Source: an uncultured Pseudomonadota bacterium (lineage in GTDB: Bacteria; Pseudomonadota; Gammaproteobacteria; Burkholderiales; Eutrophovitaceae). From it: a stretch of 7,074 nucleotides of DNA. Under the pieces are notes generated by a model that searched no databases, was not told the DNA's origin, and saw nothing but the letters and a program-made list of their open reading frames with translations. The DNA is taken from NCBI GenBank assembly GCA_913057845.1, contig CAJXPC010000088.1:1-7074 (forward strand), written 5' to 3'. Positions 4,914 to 7,074 of this stretch are shown in pieces (positions within the stretch are counted from its first letter, which is position 1; every line of letters starts with the position of its first letter). Both the position numbers and the translations under genes were made by a program.

Positions 4914-6317
4914 TTAAGAGTGATTGTGTTTTCCCGGTTTTCTAACTTGAACTTCAATAGCTTCCTTATTCTCTTGGGAGCGCGACATTAGCGAGTCACC
5001 TGCTTGGTCAGTTCGTATCGCTGTAGGACTTGGCTCGTCGACGGGACGGGCCTGCGTACCTTTGGGCTGCTGATACCAACCAGGGTCAGAATAATCGTTA
5101 TGGGGCTGATCCTCTCTGACCTTGAGCACACTGAACATACCTCCCATTTCAACGGAACCGTAAGGTCCCTGACCCGCCATCATTGGGATTGTGTTCTCCG
5201 GAAGCGGCATTTCCATCTCGCTCATGTCAGCCATACCTCGTTCTCCCATCACCATGTAGTCTGGAATCACGTCACTGATTTTCTCCGCCACTCCTCGATG
5301 ATCAACGCCAATCAAAGTAGGAACATCATGTCCCATCGCATTCATTGTGTGATGACTTTTATGGCAATGAAAAGCCCAATCGCCAAGCTCATTCGCCGTA
5401 AATTCAATTTGACGCATTTGACCTACTGCAATATCCGCAGTCACCTCAGGCCATCTCGATTGAGGTGGTGTCGCTCCGCCATCGGTACCAGTAACCTCAA
5501 ACTCATGCCCGTGTAAATGTATTGGGTGGTTCGTCATGGTTAAATTGCCAATGCGAATACGAACTCGGTCATTCAACCGAACATTCAATGAGTCTATTCC
5601 GGGGAACACTCTACTGTTCCACGTCCATATATTGAAATCCGCCATGGTCATGATTCGAGGAGTATAGCTACCTGGCTCAATGTCATAAGCGTTTAGTAAG
5701 AAGCAGAAATCCCGATCTACCGACCCTATGGCTTCGCTTGTACTCTTTGGGTGCGTGACCCAACACCCCATCATACCCATGGCCATTTGGGTCATTTCAT
5801 CCGAATGAGGATGATACATAAAAGTACCCGCGCGCTTGGCGGTAAATTCGTACATGAACGTTTGTCCTGGCTCGATAGCTTTCTGATTCAAGCCACTTAC
5901 ACCATCCATACCATTAGGCAAGCGTTGTCCATGCCAATGGACACTCGTACGTTCAGGTAATCGATTTGTAACAAAAATTCTGACTTGATCTCCCTCAACC
6001 ACCTCGATTGTGGGTCCGGGACTCTGACCGTTATATCCCCATAAGTGGGCTATAAACCCAGGAGAAAGCTCTCTAACCACAGGTTCCGCAACGAGATGGA
6101 ATTCTTTCACGCCCTCGTTTAATCTCCACGGCAAAGTCCAACCATTCAGCGTAGTAACAGGTGTGTAATGAACATCGTGCTCTGGCGATGAAACGACGGT
6201 GTCAGCCCTATCCTGAGTGACAATCTCAGGCAATGCTGCAAGAGCACTTCGAGCAACGGTGCTCGCGGCAACAACACCTCCCGCTGCAGTCAGGAATTTT
6301 CTTCTACGATTGTCCAT
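4914..6317 (-). CDS. Tat-exported multicopper oxidase, two-domain type with Met-rich tail
   Basis: A 467-residue protein. The N-terminus RRRKFL plus a hydrophobic stretch ending ALA is a Tat signal, as expected for an enzyme exported folded with copper. All four copper motifs are present: HWHG (127-130), HPH (169-171), HPIHLHGH (264-271) and HCHKSHHTMNAM (317-328). Type 1 ligands are His264, Cys318, His323 and axial Met328; the other histidines form the trinuclear centre. Only 95 residues separate HPH from HPIH, too few for the middle domain of CueO/CopA-type enzymes, so this looks like a two-domain enzyme with type 1 copper in domain 2. The tail (352-394) has ten methionines. The likely role is periplasmic Cu(I) oxidation for copper tolerance; laccase-like activity is possible. 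The ATG lies two bases after the TolC-like stop, with AAGGA (6326-6330) inside that gene. The cusF-like gene follows after 14 bases. Confidence 0.93.
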   Translation of the reverse strand: MDNRRRKFLTAAGGVVAASTVARSALAALPEIVTQDRADTVVSSPEHDVHYTPVTTLNGWTLPWRLNEGVKEFHLVAEPVVRELSPGFIAHLWGYNGQSPGPTIEVVEGDQVRIFVTNRLPERTSVHWHGQRLPNGMDGVSGLNQKAIEPGQTFMYEFTAKRAGTFMYHPHSDEMTQMAMGMMGCWVTHPKSTSEAIGSVDRDFCFLLNAYDIEPGSYTPRIMTMADFNIWTWNSRVFPGIDSLNVRLNDRVRIRIGNLTMTNHPIHLHGHEFEVTGTDGGATPPQSRWPEVTADIAVGQMRQIEFTANELGDWAFHCHKSHHTMNAMGHDVPTLIGVDHRGVAEKISDVIPDYMVMGERGMADMSEMEMPLPENTIPMMAGQGPYGSVEMGGMFSVLKVREDQPHNDYSDPGWYQQPKGTQARPVDEPSPTAIRTDQAGDSLMSRSQENKEAIEVQVRKPGKHNHS

Positions 6318-6319
6318 TT

Positions 6320-7025
6320 CTAATGTCCTTGATTCTCACTCACTTGTTTTTTTTGTATTTCATTCGAGGCCAAGCTCATTGGGTTTCCAATCAAAGATGC
6401 ATCAAGAGCCACATGAGAAATCCAAAATTTTCGCTTACTCTCTATTGCCCCTAGAACAGCCGATATTTGCTCCCGCGAGTCGGCTAAAAGTTCGAAAACA
6501 CCAATGATCATACCGTTATATCGCAACAAATTTTCATCGGAAATTAATTTTTGAAGAGGCACAATTTCATCCCTATAATGTTTTGCAACATCATAAGATG
6601 TCAGGTACGTCTCGTATGATTGTCGCAGCTCTATCACCGCACTTTGAGCCACATGTTGATATCGATAAACGGCGGAACGAGTACGTTGACTCATGACCTC
6701 TCGCTTTTGATCTCCCCAATCGAAAACAGGTAACACGATCTCTAATTCAAAACCATCTGAAGTAGAACGCTCGCCTCCAAGCTTAGTTTGATCAATTAAA
6801 GACATTTCAACATCAGTGAAACTTGTTAAAAATTCCAGGCCTTGGGCCTCGCCCAACATCAACACCTCATTTTTAGCTAGTCTGATGTCAATTCGACTTT
6901 GATTTACGGCCTGCTCAAGCGTTTCTACCCCCACAATAGTATCCGGTAATTCTGGCAATCTTCGCGGCAATTTCAAATTGCGCTGCTGACTACTATTTAA
7001 ACCCAAAAGACGCGCTAAATTTTCT
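6320..7025 (-). CDS. TolC-family outer-membrane efflux protein (partial, 5' end missing)
   Basis: About 234 C-terminal residues of an outer-membrane factor. The visible marks are ENLARLLGL, LPRRLPELPDTI, a long polar helix region, ELEIVLPVFDWGDQKREV (the second-repeat beta strand turning into helix), ELRQSYETYLTSYDVAKHYRDEIVPL and YNGMIIGVFELL before the end. TolC-type proteins form a trimeric channel across the outer membrane and periplasm, serving tripartite pumps. The metal-efflux neighbours suggest a CusC/CzcC-like job, which is inference. The gene is cut by the adapter at 7026, and roughly half the protein, including the signal peptide, is missing. The open frame runs on to an ATG at 7042, but the first six residues (MCIRDR) are adapter translation and not real. 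The stop is two bases from the oxidase start, so the two are cotranscribed. Confidence 0.9.
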
Positions 7026-7074
7026 CTGTCTCTTATACACATCTGACGCTGCCGACGAATAGAGAGGTGTAGAT
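7026..7074 (-). other. Nextera (Tn5) read-1 side adapter with i5 index
   Basis: The last 49 bases are library sequence. The mosaic end in reverse complement occupies 7026-7044, the rest of the read-1 adapter 7045-7058, then an eight-base index ATAGAGAG (7059-7066) and the first bases of the P5 arm, GTGTAGAT (7067-7074). The index is the reverse complement of CTCTCTAT, which I recall as the standard Nextera i5 index 502. The adapter truncates the TolC-family gene and creates a false start codon for it. Confidence 0.98.

Noticed and set aside
5004..5516. 170-codon plus-strand open frame opposite the multicopper oxidase.
   Set aside because: It lies wholly antisense to the oxidase, whose motifs are unmistakable. 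Its His/Ser/Arg-rich translation is the shadow of the oxidase's own codons.
6320..7042. A complete 240-residue TolC-like protein starting at an ATG at 7042.
   Set aside because: The ATG and the next codons (MCIRDR) are adapter sequence. The genuine reading frame enters from outside the insert and only 6320-7025 is real.
1..7074. Near-complementary ends looking like terminal inverted repeats of a transposon.
   Set aside because: The shared 19-base inverted element at 7-25 and 7026-7044 is the engineered Tn5 mosaic end from library preparation; no transposase gene is present.

Overview
The window is one assembled fragment of bacterial DNA with Illumina Nextera (Tn5) adapter sequence left on both ends (1-25 and 7026-7074). 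The biological insert is 26-7025, exactly 7000 bases. The host looks like a Gram-negative proteobacterium, probably a gammaproteobacterium. The reasons are exported proteins with Sec and Tat signals, a TolC-type outer-membrane factor, a DUF2147 protein, a CusF-like periplasmic protein and moderate to low GC. No rRNA or marker gene is present, so the taxon stays an inference.

Left part (26-1828): the first 118 codons of a YadG-like ABC transporter ATPase run leftward off the insert. A 346-base divergent gap follows, then a rightward lrgA-lrgB pair with an 8-base overlap and a TTG start for lrgA. LrgAB proteins are membrane proteins known as holin-like lysis modulators and, in better studied cases, as pyruvate or glycolate carriers.

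Middle (1936-3825): a leftward YgjP-like zinc metallopeptidase gene, a rightward gene for a small secreted protein of unknown function with a very good ribosome binding site, and a leftward DUF2147 secreted protein gene. The last two converge on a perfect 14-bp hairpin.

Right part (4020-7025, all leftward): a copper-handling gene cluster transcribed in the order TolC-like outer-membrane factor (5' end lost at the adapter), a Tat-exported multicopper oxidase, then a CusF-like copper chaperone. The gaps are 2 and 14 bases. A single-domain rhodanese follows 121 bases later and ends at a hairpin. The oxidase would convert Cu(I) to Cu(II) in the periplasm, the CusF-like protein would carry Cu(I), and the TolC-like protein would be the outer-membrane exit of an efflux pump. 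The RND pump and adaptor genes are not in the window and may lie just upstream of the truncated TolC gene.

Points that stand out: the oxidase motifs are spaced as in a two-domain (small laccase type) enzyme rather than the three-domain CueO/CopA type, and it carries a methionine-rich C-terminal tail. The CusF-like protein has Met where E. coli CusF has Trp44. The CusF-like protein and the unknown secreted protein are both predicted to begin Gly-His-His after signal-peptide removal, a potential N-terminal copper site, which makes the unknown protein a candidate copper-binding factor. The apparent N-terminus MCIRDR of the TolC-like ORF is translated adapter, not biology.
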